A stretch of DNA of 64,000 bases from Haemophilus paraphrohaemolyticus. Its GTDB lineage: Bacteria; Pseudomonadota; Gammaproteobacteria; Enterobacterales; Pasteurellaceae. The first letter of the stretch is position 1. Each line of letters opens with the position of its first letter. The stretch lies in contig NZ_MUXX01000002.1 of assembly GCF_002015045.1 (NCBI RefSeq), positions 285,258-349,257 on the forward strand, written 5' to 3'. Position numbers and translations under genes: made by a program. The notes beneath the pieces are model-generated. The model worked only from the letters and a program-made list of their open reading frames with translations, was not told the origin of the DNA and made no database searches. Shown here one piece after another: positions 18,960-29,170 of this stretch.

Positions 18960-19594
18960 TGGAAAGCTATACATTTCTTGCAATCAAGTTAGCAATCGGC
19001 ATTATAGGCTTGGTACTACAAATTAACTTAATGGGAAAAGGCAATCTTGCGCCAACTTCTGCCATGGATCAGGTGCAAAATTATGTGCTAGGTGGCATTA
19101 TCGGTGCGGTTATCTATAACGATAACATTGGCATCTTTCAATTCTCGTTGGTGTTGATTTTGTGGACATTACTGATTTTTACCCTTCGCTTCATCAAAAA
19201 TCACAACCAATTGGTAAAATCAATTGTTGATGGTCGCCCTGTTTGGGTCATTCTCAACGGTAAAGTACAAGCAGGCGAATGTATGAAAAACGGAATTTCT
19301 GCCCACGATTTAATGTTTAAATTACGTGCAGCAGGCGTTTATGAAATCGCGTCGGTGAAACGTGCTGTGCTAGAACAAAACGGGCAACTTTCTCTCATTC
19401 AATATGGCGATCAGGATTTACGCTACCCGCTGATTATTGATGGACAACTCGACTACGATATTTTAGACATCATCAGTCGAGATGAAGAGTGGGTTAAAGC
19501 CGAGCTTGAAGCTCAACAATTGACAATCAATCAGGTTTATATTGGTGAGTATTTAAACGGACAGTTAATTACCCATTTATATGAAAGAGTCTAG
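18959..19594 (+). CDS. DUF421 family membrane protein (YetF-like)
   Basis: A 211-residue protein with three N-terminal TM segments (about 6-24, 40-55, 62-80) and the C-terminal cytoplasmic DUF421/YetF alpha-beta domain. GRPVWVILNGKVQ, NGISAHDLMFKLRAAGVYEIASVKRAVLEQNGQLSL matches the family. Its start overlaps the DUF3290 stop by one base, so translation is probably coupled. B. subtilis relatives affect spore or envelope properties, but no role is known for the pair. A reverse-strand gene ends 10 nt after it. Confidence 0.82.
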   Translation: MESYTFLAIKLAIGIIGLVLQINLMGKGNLAPTSAMDQVQNYVLGGIIGAVIYNDNIGIFQFSLVLILWTLLIFTLRFIKNHNQLVKSIVDGRPVWVILNGKVQAGECMKNGISAHDLMFKLRAAGVYEIASVKRAVLEQNGQLSLIQYGDQDLRYPLIIDGQLDYDILDIISRDEEWVKAELEAQQLTINQVYIGEYLNGQLITHLYERV

Positions 19595-19603
19595 TATAAA
19601 AGC

Positions 19604-20158
19604 CTAGCCTGCCCGTAAAACTTGCTGCGTAAAAATATCCCGAATTTCTGAAGGGTTGGTTCGCCCTTCGGTTTCAGCTTCTAACACGGGGAAATCTTTG
19701 CCAAATTGGGCGTAAACTTGACCGCTTGTACGACAAGGCGGTAAGCCTGAAAGATTGGCGCTGGTCGATGTAATTGCCGATTGTGTGCTTAAACACAAGG
19801 CTTCCACTGCGGGGGTTCGGCAAAGTCGCATTGCAATCGAGTTGAACTGCCCGGTGAGAAAACGAGGTAAATTCGGTTTAGCGGGCATAATCCACGTAAT
19901 TGCTTGGCGGCCAATGTTGCCAAAGCGTTGCCATTGCTCATCACTCAATTTGGTTTCATCCAAATAAGGTAAAAGCAGTTCTACCGTTGGGGCGATTAAA
20001 ATCAGCCCTTTTTTCTCTTCGCGTTTTTTCAAGGCAAGCAATTTTCGAACCGCTTGTTCACTATTCGGATTGCAACCTAAACCAAAAACGGCTTCGGTTG
20101 GGTAAGCAATCACTTCATTTTGTTGAAATTGCTCCACGATTTTTTGCAAATTATTCAT
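19604..20158 (-). CDS. tsaC: Threonylcarbamoyl-AMP synthase TsaC (YrdC)
   Basis: A 184-residue YrdC/TsaC protein that makes threonylcarbamoyl-adenylate, the first step of the t6A37 modification of ANN-decoding tRNAs. Diagnostic segments are [54 protein letters not shown] and SAITSTSANLSG. The start overlaps the end of yrdD by 8 nt, as in enteric yrdD-yrdC pairs, which implies coupled expression. Confidence 0.94.
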   Translation of the reverse strand: MNNLQKIVEQFQQNEVIAYPTEAVFGLGCNPNSEQAVRKLLALKKREEKKGLILIAPTVELLLPYLDETKLSDEQWQRFGNIGRQAITWIMPAKPNLPRFLTGQFNSIAMRLCRTPAVEALCLSTQSAITSTSANLSGLPPCRTSGQVYAQFGKDFPVLEAETEGRTNPSEIRDIFTQQVLRAG

Positions 20159-20705
20159 CTTTTTTTACCGCTTGTTCTGTTTCTTGTTCTTCAAAAATAT
20201 GCTGACACGCCTTATTTGCACATTGATAGCCTTTTTTGCCTTTGCGTAGCACGGCTAACGTAAAATGACACACTGGGCACGCTTTCTCAATTGGCTTGCT
20301 TGCAAGCGTAAATCGACATTTCGGGTAGCCTTCACAGCCGTAGAAAATCTTGCCCGTTCGCCCTTTCCTTGCGACTAAATAATGCTTTTTACACTCGGGA
20401 CAAAGCCATTTTTGTTCAGTTTCGGGTTGCTCTTCTTGCACAATAAAATGACATTCTGGGTAATGGCTACAGCCAATAAACATTCCATTTTGCCCTTGCT
20501 TAATTTGTAGCAAATGTCCACATTCAGGGCAGGTTTCGTCTAATGTTTTAATGACATATGAACTTTGGTGTAATGGTTTGATGTAGCTACAATCAGGGTA
20601 ACGCAAACAACCTAAAAACAGCCCATGTTTACCTTGCTTGAGTTGAAGTAATGCCCCACATTCGGGGCAGTATTCTTCTTGTTTGGTTGATTTAAAAAGT
20701 GACAT
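20151..20705 (-). CDS. yrdD: Topoisomerase I zinc-ribbon-like protein YrdD
   Basis: A 184-residue protein built from four zinc-ribbon repeats, each CPECG/CPxC...GC..YPxC or similar (starting near residues 13, 59, 101 and 143), as in the C-terminus of DNA topoisomerase I. No topoisomerase catalytic domain is present. E. coli YrdD has the same size and also precedes yrdC/tsaC. It probably binds single-stranded nucleic acid. It follows rep directly, one base after its stop region, so rep-yrdD-tsaC looks like one unit. Confidence 0.88.
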   Translation of the reverse strand: MSLFKSTKQEEYCPECGALLQLKQGKHGLFLGCLRYPDCSYIKPLHQSSYVIKTLDETCPECGHLLQIKQGQNGMFIGCSHYPECHFIVQEEQPETEQKWLCPECKKHYLVARKGRTGKIFYGCEGYPKCRFTLASKPIEKACPVCHFTLAVLRKGKKGYQCANKACQHIFEEQETEQAVKKDE

Positions 20706-20706
20706 T

Positions 20707-22725
20707 CTATCTCTTATTCGCTTTTAATTTAGCCATTAAATCGGCAATATTTGAGGACACTTTATCTACTTTTTGCTCTTCCGTCATTTTGGGTTTATCA
20801 CTTTCCCACACTAAATCATCTTGCGGAAGCTCTAATAAAAAACGACTCACTTCAGGCTTAATAATTTCCCCATATTGACGGCGTTCTTTGCAGAGGGAAA
20901 AAGTCAGGGTTTGCTGAGCACGGGTAATGCCCACATACGCCAAACGGCGTTCTTCTTCCACATTGTCATCATCAAGGCTGTTTTGATGAGGCAAAATACC
21001 CTCTTCCATACCAATCAAGAAGACATGTGGAAACTCTAAGCCTTTAGAGGCGTGTAAAGTCATCAGTTGCACTTGATCTGCCTCATCGTCATCTTCACCA
21101 CGCTCTAACATATCGCGTAAAGTCAGGCGGTTGACGACTTGAACAAGCGCCATTGGAGCTTCAATTTCATCGCCCTCAAGCATACCTTGTACCCATTCAA
21201 ACAGTGTTTGTACATTACGACTTTGCATTTCTGCCGCTTTAGGCGAAGTAGCTGTTTCGTAAAGGTAAGCCTCATACTGAATTTTCGCCAACAGATCTTT
21301 TACAGCCTCAATCGGGTCTGAACGTTCCGCCTGATCGGCAATTTCCACAATCCAGCGGGCAAAATCTTGCAAGGCTTGATAAGGCTTTGGCGTAAGGCGC
21401 TGAATCAGCTCAAAATCAAAAATTGCTTCAAATAGGCTCACTTGTTTTTCATTCGCCAACTGCCCTAATTTTTCCAAGGTTGCCGATCCAATTTCTCGCT
21501 TCGGCGTATTCACAATCCGTAAAAATGCTGCATCATCATCTTGATTCACAACAAGGCGAAGATACGCCATCATATCCTTAATTTCCGCCCGCGAGAAAAA
21601 GCTCGTACCGCCCGAAATTTTGTATGGAATACGGTTTTGCATCAGCAACTTTTCCAGCAAACGCGACTGATAATTGCCGCGGTAAAGAATGGCATAATCT
21701 TTGTACTTGGTCTTTTTGGAAAAACGATGAGCAATGATCTCCCCCACCACACGTTCTGCTTCGTGTTCCTCATTTTTGGCTTCAATCACATTCAGCTTTT
21801 CGCCTTCGCCTAGCTCTGAGAAGATTTTTTTGTCGAAAATATGTTCGTTATTATCAATCAAAATGTTGGCACAATGCAAAATGCGTTGGCTAGAGCGGTA
21901 ATTCTGCTCCAGTTTAATCACTTTTAGATCAAAATCTTCCCGCAAACGTTGCATATTTTCAGGCTTAGCCCCACGCCACGAGTAGATCGACTGGTCATCA
22001 TCACCCACAACGGTAAATTTCGCATTTTCGCCGACAATCAGCTTAATCAGCTCATATTGGCTGGTATTGGTGTCTTGATATTCATCCACCAACAAATAGC
22101 GAATTTTATTCTGCCAGCGAGCTTTAGCTTCAGAAAATTGGCGAAACAGCAACACGGGCAGCATAATTAAGTCATCAAAATCAAGGGCGTTGTAGGCTTT
22201 CAGCTGATTTTGATAAAGCTGATAAAAGTGCGAAAAAACGCGATCTTGCTCCGTTCTGCAGTGATGTATCGCCATTTCGGGTGAGAGTAGATCATTTTTC
22301 CAATTTGAAATAGCAGAAATCAAGGCTTTGAGCAAATCTTTATCTTCCACCACATTTTCAGGCAACAAATGTTTAAGCAATGCAATTTGATCGTGTTCAT
22401 CAAACAACGTCATTCCTGATTTAAAACCAAGTAATTTATGCTCACGTTTGAGAATTTCAAAACCGAGCGTGTGGAAAGTAGAAATGGTTAGCCCTTTGCT
22501 CTGCTCTTTACCGATAGAATGCGACACCCGCTCCCGCATTTCACGAGCAGCTTTGTTGGTAAAAGTGACCGCAGCAATTTGCTTTGGCGAATAGCCACAG
22601 TTTTCGATGAGATGGGCAATTTTGTTGATGATTACCCGCGTTTTACCCGATCCGGCCCCTGCTAACACAAGGCAAGCCCCATCGACATATTCCACCGCTT
22701 GTTGTTGTTGGTTATTGAGTTTCAT
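20707..22725 (-). CDS. rep: ATP-dependent DNA helicase Rep
   Basis: A 672-residue SF1A 3'-5' helicase that clears proteins ahead of replication forks. Motifs are I GAGSGKTR, Ia [48 protein letters not shown] and [10 protein letters not shown]. The start [16 protein letters not shown], the length and the lack of the UvrD C-terminal extension distinguish it from uvrD 3 kb away. It heads the rep-yrdD-tsaC run. Confidence 0.95.
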   Translation of the reverse strand: MKLNNQQQQAVEYVDGACLVLAGAGSGKTRVIINKIAHLIENCGYSPKQIAAVTFTNKAAREMRERVSHSIGKEQSKGLTISTFHTLGFEILKREHKLLGFKSGMTLFDEHDQIALLKHLLPENVVEDKDLLKALISAISNWKNDLLSPEMAIHHCRTEQDRVFSHFYQLYQNQLKAYNALDFDDLIMLPVLLFRQFSEAKARWQNKIRYLLVDEYQDTNTSQYELIKLIVGENAKFTVVGDDDQSIYSWRGAKPENMQRLREDFDLKVIKLEQNYRSSQRILHCANILIDNNEHIFDKKIFSELGEGEKLNVIEAKNEEHEAERVVGEIIAHRFSKKTKYKDYAILYRGNYQSRLLEKLLMQNRIPYKISGGTSFFSRAEIKDMMAYLRLVVNQDDDAAFLRIVNTPKREIGSATLEKLGQLANEKQVSLFEAIFDFELIQRLTPKPYQALQDFARWIVEIADQAERSDPIEAVKDLLAKIQYEAYLYETATSPKAAEMQSRNVQTLFEWVQGMLEGDEIEAPMALVQVVNRLTLRDMLERGEDDDEADQVQLMTLHASKGLEFPHVFLIGMEEGILPHQNSLDDDNVEEERRLAYVGITRAQQTLTFSLCKERRQYGEIIKPEVSRFLLELPQDDLVWESDKPKMTEEQKVDKVSSNIADLMAKLKANKR

Positions 22726-22755
22726 GGTTTATTTATCTCATTTTTCTATCGCTTG

Positions 22756-23550
22756 TTACGCATCCCACTGCATTTTCAATGGATTTATCCCAATTTTAGG
22801 GCTATTTAAGCCGAGCTTTAATTGCTCAATCTGTTGGCAGATGTGGTTAGTTACACCCTCTGCTTCTGCCATTTTTTCTGGCGTAACACCTTCAGGTTGG
22901 ATGCCGAATAAAATCGCATCCAACAAGCGTTCAGCGTGCATTCCTTCACGGCAGTAGTGCAATACGCCTGCATCTTGGAAGCAAGTAGCGACCTGAGCGA
23001 TTTTTGTCGTAGCGATGCCTAATGCTCCATCTTCACCGCCCAGTTCGCGGAAAAGTTGATTTTGCGGGAAGCCTCCACAGGCAAAGAAAAAAGCACGGCG
23101 AAAAACGACATTGCCTCCGCAAGTCATCCGCATATGCTGCCACGCATACTCAAATTGCGGATGCTTTGCATATTTTTCTGCAATTCCGACCGCTTTCAAA
23201 TCCAAGCGAACCAAACTTACATCGGGGCAAAACTCAAATACTGCTTGTGCCACTTGCAAGGCTTGCGGTTCGTAGGCATCATCTGCATCTAGAAATGCGA
23301 TAAGTGCAGCCTCACTTTGCAACGCTCCCCAATTTCTTGCTTTTGCTACACCTCCATTCTTTGACATTTGCTCGATACAAATTTTTTCGGGGAATTGTGT
23401 TTGTAGTGATAACATTAGTTCAAATGTGCCATCAGTTGAGCCATCATCCACTAGCCAGATTTTGCCTAATTCCAACTGATTTAACGCACTTTGTACCGCC
23501 CGCACTAAGGTTGTTTCCGCGTTGTAGCATGGGATAATCACATCAATCAT
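22756..23550 (-). CDS. Family 2 glycosyltransferase
   Basis: A 264-residue cytoplasmic GT-A fold enzyme: [33 protein letters not shown] nucleotide-binding strand, and FLDADDAY with the DxD metal site at about 89-91. No TM anchor is visible. Acceptor and sugar cannot be deduced. Its start overlaps the lpxH stop by 4 nt, so it is translationally coupled to a lipid A gene. A role in lipooligosaccharide or another surface glycan is an inference from that context. Confidence 0.85.
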   Translation of the reverse strand: MIDVIIPCYNAETTLVRAVQSALNQLELGKIWLVDDGSTDGTFELMLSLQTQFPEKICIEQMSKNGGVAKARNWGALQSEAALIAFLDADDAYEPQALQVAQAVFEFCPDVSLVRLDLKAVGIAEKYAKHPQFEYAWQHMRMTCGGNVVFRRAFFFACGGFPQNQLFRELGGEDGALGIATTKIAQVATCFQDAGVLHYCREGMHAERLLDAILFGIQPEGVTPEKMAEAEGVTNHICQQIEQLKLGLNSPKIGINPLKMQWDA

Positions 23551-24245
23551 ACAAATCTCGCTCCCGTTTCATCGACTGCCAAAATCGAGGCGTAATTATC
23601 TTTCCAATCGCCTAACACAATGCGAGTAAAGCTCTGTTCTTGATGAATATGCTCACGGTGCGTATGCCCGTGAATAAGCCGTTCCGCCCCAAATTCTGCC
23701 ACTTTTTGAGCAGTAAATTGAGGGTTTACATCCATAATCTCAAAAGATTTTGATTGCTTATCTTGCTGGCTTTTAGCTCGAATTTTATTGGCAATGTTCA
23801 ATCGGATAAACAGAGGCAAGCAAAGGAACAATTTTTGTCGCCATTTTTGATGCAGTTTTCGGCGGAATTGTTGATATCTCACATCATCAATGCAAAGCGT
23901 ATCGCCGTGGCAGAGCAATGTTTTTTTACCATATAAATTATGCAGTTGATAATCTGGCAAAATCTCCATTCCCGTTTCTCGGGTAAAGCGTTTACCGATT
24001 AGAAAATCACGATTTCCGCAAATAAAATAGCATTTTACACCGCTTGCGGTAAGTGTTCGAATGGCTTGTTTTACCTCATCAATCAGCGGAGATTGCTCGT
24101 CATCACCAATCCAGAAATCAAACAGATCGCCTAAGATATAAACCGCCTCTGCAAGCGGTGCTTTTTGCTGCATAAATTGCAAAAAGAGCGTAGTAATTTT
24201 GGGATGCGATTCGCTTAAGTGCAGGTCGGAGATAAAGTAAATCAT
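23547..24245 (-). CDS. lpxH: UDP-2,3-diacylglucosamine diphosphatase
   Basis: A 232-residue calcineurin-fold hydrolase that converts UDP-2,3-diacylglucosamine to lipid X in lipid A synthesis at the inner-membrane surface. Metal-binding motifs are [11 protein letters not shown] (DxH), [31 protein letters not shown] and [11 protein letters not shown] use the ATG at 24245 ([10 protein letters not shown]), because the longer frame to 24305 adds 20 unlike-family residues. The downstream glycosyltransferase overlaps by 4 nt. Confidence 0.94.
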   Translation of the reverse strand: MIYFISDLHLSESHPKITTLFLQFMQQKAPLAEAVYILGDLFDFWIGDDEQSPLIDEVKQAIRTLTASGVKCYFICGNRDFLIGKRFTRETGMEILPDYQLHNLYGKKTLLCHGDTLCIDDVRYQQFRRKLHQKWRQKLFLCLPLFIRLNIANKIRAKSQQDKQSKSFEIMDVNPQFTAQKVAEFGAERLIHGHTHREHIHQEQSFTRIVLGDWKDNYASILAVDETGARFV

Positions 24246-24524
24246 AGTGGTTTTATGAGTGTTCAAAATTGACGGTAATGTAGCGAAAAATGACAGAAAC
24301 TGCAAAGGAAATGCAGATTCATCAATGCTGTGTGCTTATTTTACTAAATATCATCAAAAATCCACCGCTTATCGCTCAAAAAGTAAATTTTTACTTTCAA
24401 AATCAAGTTATTCACTATATGATAGCGAATTGATTTATTCTCATTTCGCGTTGCAAATCAAGCAATTTTTATTGAATTTGCAATTCATTTTCTCAACTCT
24501 CTTCATAGGGGAAAACAACAGTAA

Positions 24525-25637
24525 ATGGAAAAGTTAGATAACAAACCCATTATCGAACTTCGCAATGTTACCAAAAGCTATGGTAGCAAAACGATTCTGA
24601 AAAATTTGAATTTAACCATCAACGATGGTGAATTTTTAACGATTTTAGGTCCTTCAGGTTGTGGTAAAACAACTGCGTTACGTTTAATTGCGGGCTTTGA
24701 AGATTTAACAGAGGGTTCAATTATTCTTGATGGTCAAGATGTATCTAATATCCCTGCTGAGCAACGCCCTGTGAATACCGTATTCCAAAGCTATGCTCTT
24801 TTCCCACATATGACCATTTTTGAAAACGTGGCTTTTGGCTTACGTATGCAGAAAGTACCAAGTACAGAAATTGAGCCGCGTGTAATGGAAGCGTTACGTA
24901 TGGTGCGCTTAGAAGATCGTGCACAACAAAAACCAGCACAACTTTCAGGTGGTCAGCAACAACGTATTGCCATTGCACGTGCGGTGGTAAACAAGCCAAA
25001 AGTATTACTTTTAGATGAATCGCTCTCAGCACTTGACTACAAATTGCGTAAAGAGATGCAAAATGAGTTGAAAGCCTTACAACGTCAATTAGGCATTACC
25101 TTTATTTTCGTGACTCACGACCAAGAAGAAGCCTTAACGATGTCGGATCGTATTATCGTCATGAATGCAGGTAAAATCGCACAAGATGGTACACCACGTG
25201 AAATCTACGAAGAACCGAAAAACTTATTTGTGGCACACTTTATTGGCGAAATTAACGTATTTGATGCAACCGTGATTGAATGTGTTGACGCAACCAACGT
25301 GAAAGCGAACGTAGAAGGTCGAATCTGTAACATCAAAGTGGAAGATTTAGACGTTCAACCAAACCAAAAACTCAAAGTGTTGCTTCGCCCAGAAGATATT
25401 GTGATTGAAGAATTAGACGAAGATGAAAGCTCAAAAGCGATCATTGGTCACATTATCGATCGTAACTATAAAGGTATGACGTTAGAATCTAGCGTGAAAC
25501 TCGATCACAATGGAATGAATGTATTAGTTAGCGAATTCTTCAACGAAGATGATCCAAATATCGACCACGAAGTCGGTCAAAAAGTGGCATTAACGTGGCA
25601 CGAAGGTTGGGAGGTTGTCCTAAACGATGACGAATAA
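24525..25637 (+). CDS. potA: Spermidine/putrescine ABC transporter ATP-binding protein
   Basis: A 370-residue ABC ATPase of the PotABCD polyamine importer. Walker A is [12 protein letters not shown], the signature [10 protein letters not shown], Walker [13 protein letters not shown] (Ser replaces the usual Pro, as is common in PotA), and a C-terminal TOBE domain is present. The gene overlaps potB by 11 nt. A 280-bp gap upstream, shared with divergent lpxH, must hold the promoter; TATGAT near 24418 is a possible -10. Confidence 0.95.
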   Translation: MEKLDNKPIIELRNVTKSYGSKTILKNLNLTINDGEFLTILGPSGCGKTTALRLIAGFEDLTEGSIILDGQDVSNIPAEQRPVNTVFQSYALFPHMTIFENVAFGLRMQKVPSTEIEPRVMEALRMVRLEDRAQQKPAQLSGGQQQRIAIARAVVNKPKVLLLDESLSALDYKLRKEMQNELKALQRQLGITFIFVTHDQEEALTMSDRIIVMNAGKIAQDGTPREIYEEPKNLFVAHFIGEINVFDATVIECVDATNVKANVEGRICNIKVEDLDVQPNQKLKVLLRPEDIVIEELDEDESSKAIIGHIIDRNYKGMTLESSVKLDHNGMNVLVSEFFNEDDPNIDHEVGQKVALTWHEGWEVVLNDDE

Positions 25638-26487
25638 TAAATTCCAAAAAGGAACGGTGGCAACCATTTTCGGCTGGCTTTTACTTTTCGTATTAGTGCC
25701 GAACTTGCTGGTGTTTGTCATCAGTTTCTTAACTGAAAATCGCCAAAGCCAATACTTTGTTGATTTCGCATTTACATTGAGTGCTTATCAAGCTCTCTTT
25801 AATGACACCTACGCTACAGTTCTTTGGAACTCCTTATATATGGCAGGGATTGCGACATTCTTCTGTTTGATTATTGGCTATCCATTTGCGTTTATTATTG
25901 CAAAATTGCCTGAGAGAGTACGTCCAATTTTGCTGTTCCTTGTAGTGTTGCCATTCTGGACGAATTCGCTGATCCGTATTTACGGGATTAAAATTTTCTT
26001 AGGCGTGAAAGGCGTGCTGAACGAGGTGCTATTAGCCATCGGGATTATCAATGAGCCATTACGTTTGTTGAACTCAGAGCTTGCGATTATTATCGGCTTG
26101 GTTTACATCTTGTTACCATTTATGATTTTACCGCTCTACTCTTCAATTGAGAAAATCGACAACCGTCTGTTAGAAGCGGCGAAAGACTTAGGTGCAAATG
26201 CGTTCCAACGCTTTATTCGCGTAACCATCCCGCTTACGATGCCAGGAATTGTATCAGGCTGCTTATTAGTGCTTCTTCCAGCGATGGGGATGTTCTACGT
26301 AGCAGACTTACTCGGTGGTGGTAAAACACCATTGGTGGGTAACGTAATTAAGAGCTTGTTCTTAAATACCAACCAGTTTGCATTAGGTTCAGCGGTAAGT
26401 ATCGCATTAACCATTTTAATGGCGTTAATGCTCTATGTTTACTACCGTGCCAATAAATTACTCAACAAAAAGGTGGAACTTGAATAA
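25627..26487 (+). CDS. potB: Spermidine/putrescine ABC transporter permease PotB
   Basis: A 286-residue inner-membrane permease with six TM segments and the BPD EAA loop ([16 protein letters not shown]) that contacts PotA. It forms the translocation path with PotC. Overlap with potA (11 nt) and with potC (1 nt, TAATG) shows a tightly coupled operon. Confidence 0.94.
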   Translation: MTNNKFQKGTVATIFGWLLLFVLVPNLLVFVISFLTENRQSQYFVDFAFTLSAYQALFNDTYATVLWNSLYMAGIATFFCLIIGYPFAFIIAKLPERVRPILLFLVVLPFWTNSLIRIYGIKIFLGVKGVLNEVLLAIGIINEPLRLLNSELAIIIGLVYILLPFMILPLYSSIEKIDNRLLEAAKDLGANAFQRFIRVTIPLTMPGIVSGCLLVLLPAMGMFYVADLLGGGKTPLVGNVIKSLFLNTNQFALGSAVSIALTILMALMLYVYYRANKLLNKKVELE

Positions 26488-27254
26488 TGAAAAAGACATT
26501 TAGAAATCTTTTTATGTTCGCGGTTTTTGCCTACCTTTATATTCCGATTATTATCTTGGTAGTAAACTCGTTTAATGCGGACAGATACGGCTTACAATGG
26601 AAAGGCTTTAGCTGGAACTGGTATGAGCGTTTATTTAACAACGATACTCTTGTTCAAGCCACATTAAACTCGGTCACCATTGCATTTTTTGCGGCAACAT
26701 TATCAACGATTTTAGGGGCATTAACCTCAATCGCCCTTTATCGTTATAAATTCCGCGGTAAACAAATGGTCGGCGGTTTGCTCTTTATTGTAATGATGTC
26801 GCCTGATATTGTTATGGCAGTATCAATGCTCGTGCTCTTTATGATGTTAGGCATTCAACTTGGCTTTATCTCATTATTGATCGCACACATTACCTTCTGT
26901 TTGCCTTATGTGGTAATTACCATCTCAGCCCGCTTGAGCGACTTTGATGGCAAAATGCTGGAGGCGGCAAAAGATTTAGGCGCAAGCGAAGTGACGATTT
27001 TACGCAAAATTATCCTACCGCTTGCATTACCTTCAATCATTTCAGGTTGGTTATTAAGTTTCACTATCTCGCTTGATGACGTGGTGGTTTCATCATTTGT
27101 AACCAGCCCAAGCTACGAAGTGTTACCGCTTAAAATCTTCTCACTTGTGAAGACAGGCGTAACCCCAGAGGTAAATGCACTGGCAACCATTATGATTGTG
27201 TTCTCACTTTCACTCGTGGTTCTAAGCCAATTAGCATTACGCCAAAAACACTAA
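26487..27254 (+). CDS. potC: Spermidine/putrescine ABC transporter permease PotC
   Basis: A 255-residue partner permease with six TM segments and an EAA loop ([16 protein letters not shown]). It completes the polyamine channel. The operon ends here at an intrinsic terminator; the usual fourth gene, potD for the periplasmic binding protein, is not next to it, so PotD must be encoded elsewhere if the system works. Confidence 0.94.
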   Translation: MKKTFRNLFMFAVFAYLYIPIIILVVNSFNADRYGLQWKGFSWNWYERLFNNDTLVQATLNSVTIAFFAATLSTILGALTSIALYRYKFRGKQMVGGLLFIVMMSPDIVMAVSMLVLFMMLGIQLGFISLLIAHITFCLPYVVITISARLSDFDGKMLEAAKDLGASEVTILRKIILPLALPSIISGWLLSFTISLDDVVVSSFVTSPSYEVLPLKIFSLVKTGVTPEVNALATIMIVFSLSLVVLSQLALRQKH

Positions 27255-27265
27255 TTTTAAATCTA

Positions 27266-27296
27266 AATAGCCCACGGTTTTGTGGGTTATTTTTTA
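27266..27296 (+). terminator. potABC terminator
   Basis: AATAGCCCAC pairs with GTGGGTTATT around a 6-nt loop and is followed by a T-run. It begins about 10 nt after the potC stop. Confidence 0.8.
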
Positions 27297-27308
27297 TCAA
27301 GGAATCTT

Positions 27309-27620
27309 ATGCTTATCCAACAATCCATCGAAAAGAAATTAACCGAAACTTTTGCCCCAACCTTTCTACAAATCGAAAACGAAAGCCATATGCATAGCTC
27401 CGGTCGTGGCTCAGAATCACACTTTAAAGTGACGTTAGTAACAGAAGCATTTAACGGCAAGCGCAGCGTAGCTCGCCATCAATCAATCTATCAATGTCTC
27501 AACACAGAGTTAGAAGGTGGCGTTCACGCATTAGCATTACATACTTACACACCAGAGGAATGGCAAGCCATCGGCGAACAAAGACCAGATTCCCCACGTT
27601 GTGCAGGCATTGGGCTTTAA
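27309..27620 (+). CDS. bolA: BolA family protein
   Basis: A 103-residue BolA protein: IENESHMHSSGRGSESHFKV then HQSIYQCL and HALALHTYTPEEW, the family core with a conserved His that can ligate an Fe-S cluster with a monothiol glutaredoxin. BolA links iron-sulfur metabolism to morphology and stress responses. Start at ATG 27309, preceded by AAGGAAT. It lies just after the potABC terminator, so it probably has its own promoter or reads through. Confidence 0.92.
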   Translation: MLIQQSIEKKLTETFAPTFLQIENESHMHSSGRGSESHFKVTLVTEAFNGKRSVARHQSIYQCLNTELEGGVHALALHTYTPEEWQAIGEQRPDSPRCAGIGL

Positions 27621-27671
27621 TTATTACAAGCGGTCAATTCGCAACTTTATTTTACAAACTGAATAAATATC

Positions 27672-27700
27672 TTGATAACAAGACCTAAAAAAGCTAAAAT
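27672..27700 (+). promoter_or_regulatory. Promoter for tRNA-Ser
   Basis: TTGATA (27672-27677) and TAAAAT (27695-27700) are separated by 17 nt and end 23 nt before the tRNA-Ser gene, a convincing sigma-70 promoter. Confidence 0.65.
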
Positions 27701-27723
27701 TAGCTCGTCTTTTTTATTGATTC

Positions 27724-27813
27724 GGTGAGATGTCCGAGTGGTTGAAGGAGCACGCCTGGAAAGCGTGTATGTGGGAAACTGCATCGGGGGTTCGAATCCC
27801 CCTCTCACCGCCA
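27724..27813 (+). tRNA. tRNA-Ser (anticodon GGA)
   Basis: A 90-nt class II tRNA. The acceptor GGTGAGA pairs with TCTCACC (27803-27809), followed by G and encoded CCA. The anticodon loop CTGGAAA gives GGA, reading UCC/UCU. The long variable arm is as in serine tRNAs, and the T loop is TTCGAAT. It closely resembles E. coli tRNA-Ser(GGA). Confidence 0.97.
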
Positions 27814-27887
27814 TTGAGTAAGAAAGTATGTTTTCATAGATATTTCCTTGGTTAAGTTAAAGTAGTTATACTTTATTTAATATTCAT

Positions 27888-27918
27888 CCCTAAGCCCTTT
27901 TGCTTAGGGATTTTTTTT
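27888..27918 (+). terminator. Terminator after tRNA-Ser
   Basis: CCCTAAGC (27888-27895) pairs with GCTTAGGG (27902-27909) and is followed by eight Ts. It sits 75 nt after the tRNA. Confidence 0.8.
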
Positions 27919-28006
27919 ATGAAAAACTTTTCTAAAATCTGACCGCTTATTTTTTATCTCTTCTGCTAAAATATGCCTATATTCGAACAATAAACTAGGT
28001 GAATTT

Positions 28007-28315
28007 ATGAAAAAATCCCTCATTGTTCTATTGATCGGCTCCATTATTCTCAGCTCTTCACTTTCCGCCAAACCTAAAGAAAAATCTGAAAAAACCGAAA
28101 AACGCAGAAATAATACCGCATTAGTTGTGGGTGCCGTTGGTGGTTACCTTATCTATAAACATTACAAAAACAAAAAAGAGGAAAAGGCTCATCAAGAACA
28201 AGAAGCCCATGAACATCAAAGAGAGTATGATCGCAACTATGAAGATCAATATGATTCTGAAGATTATGATGAGAAAAACAAAGATTGTGAAGAGGATTGT
28301 GAGGAAGAAGAGTAA
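28007..28315 (+). CDS. Small exported acidic protein, unknown function
   Basis: A 102-residue protein with an N-terminal signal sequence (MKKSLIVLLIGSIILSSSLSA, cut near Ala21). A Lys-rich segment follows, then a short hydrophobic ALVVGAVGGYLIYK (about 39-52) that could be a second membrane segment, and a His/Glu/Asp-rich tail with two cysteines near the end (CEEDCEE). AGGTGA precedes the ATG, and an inverted uptake-signal hairpin follows. I do not recognise a family. The charged tail could bind metal or be a low-complexity linker. Confidence 0.65.
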   Translation: MKKSLIVLLIGSIILSSSLSAKPKEKSEKTEKRRNNTALVVGAVGGYLIYKHYKNKKEEKAHQEQEAHEHQREYDRNYEDQYDSEDYDEKNKDCEEDCEEEE

Positions 28316-28320
28316 AAAAT

Positions 28321-28363
28321 AGCGGTAAGATTCTGCAGAACTTTTGCAAAATCTTACCGCTTA
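28321..28363 (+). terminator. Inverted uptake-signal hairpin
   Basis: AGCGGTAAGATT (28321-28332) pairs with AATCTTACCGCT (28350-28361). Uptake-signal cores form the stem, as in several other terminators of this window. It separates convergent genes. Confidence 0.6.
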
Positions 28364-28377
28364 GTATATAAAACTAA

Positions 28378-28968
28378 TTATTCTCTAAACTCAATCTCAT
28401 ATTGAGATGAAATTTGCGGGTTTAACATTAGAAGTTGTTTTATAGTTTCTTCTGCTGACGTTTTAGCTTGTTGAGGAAGTTCGCTTTCCATAATTTTTTT
28501 CTCTATTTCTAAACGTTGATCTCCAAAGAATTTTTGATAATCTTTGATATTCCAACTAGAGAATAAGGATGTTGATTCATCGAAAATTTTCATTGAGTTC
28601 TCATCTAATTCATTAGAAAGAATTTTTATTTCACCTAAATTAGATATTATAATTTTTTTTCCTTTAATTTCAGCTGATACATGAGATAGATCAACACCTA
28701 GGGTTGCCTTACCATTATAAGAGATAATGAATCTTTTTGAAGTAAGAGGTAAATTAAAACCATAAACACTCTTTTTATTCTCAAACATCGCAGTATTTGT
28801 GTAAAAGTATTTATAACTTACCAATTCTTTACTTTGTTTAACATAATTTCCTATGTACATACTATTTAATTTAGCACTTTCTTCCTTAGTATTAATAAGG
28901 CTATTATAAATAGGAAAAGTAATTAAACCACTTATAAAAACAAAGATAATAAAAATTACTCTAACCAT
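28378..28968 (-). CDS. DUF4230-like membrane-anchored protein
   Basis: A 196-residue protein with one N-terminal TM segment (about 3-22) and an extracytoplasmic domain. LVSYKYFYTNT, KRFIISYNGKATLGVDLSHVSAEIKGKKIIISNLGEIKIL resembles the DUF4230 core (a strand pattern ending in GxDlsk). The remainder is helical and charged. No function is known. It is the last gene of a reverse-strand group of small membrane proteins, 22 nt after a 59-residue ORF. The region is very AT-rich compared with its neighbours. Confidence 0.65.
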   Translation of the reverse strand: MVRVIFIIFVFISGLITFPIYNSLINTKEESAKLNSMYIGNYVKQSKELVSYKYFYTNTAMFENKKSVYGFNLPLTSKRFIISYNGKATLGVDLSHVSAEIKGKKIIISNLGEIKILSNELDENSMKIFDESTSLFSSWNIKDYQKFFGDQRLEIEKKIMESELPQQAKTSAEETIKQLLMLNPQISSQYEIEFRE

Positions 28969-28990
28969 AGTCGTCTAATATAAATTTTAA

Positions 28991-29170
28991 TCAAGATAGG
29001 CTATTGCTAAGCCAAAGAGTTATAAAAACTACTCCACCAATTAATAATAAACCTAACAGTATAGTTGGTAAATTATCACAAAATTCTTCTAATAAAGCCT
29101 TTAATATATTACAAGCAAAATTAAGAATAAATAATCCAATAATGATCTCAAAAATAATAGCTATTATCAT
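28991..29170 (-). CDS. Small two-helix membrane protein, unknown
   Basis: A 59-residue ORF, ATG at 29170 and TGA at 28991-28993. Its start overlaps the stop of the upstream ORF as ATGA, the classic arrangement of coupled genes. Almost the whole protein is two hydrophobic helices (about 1-20 and 36-54) linked by a short acidic loop KALLEEFCDN. I recognise no family. Overlap, orientation and hydrophobicity support a real gene in the accessory cluster. Confidence 0.55.
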   Translation of the reverse strand: MIIAIIFEIIIGLFILNFACNILKALLEEFCDNLPTILLGLLLIGGVVFITLWLSNSLS

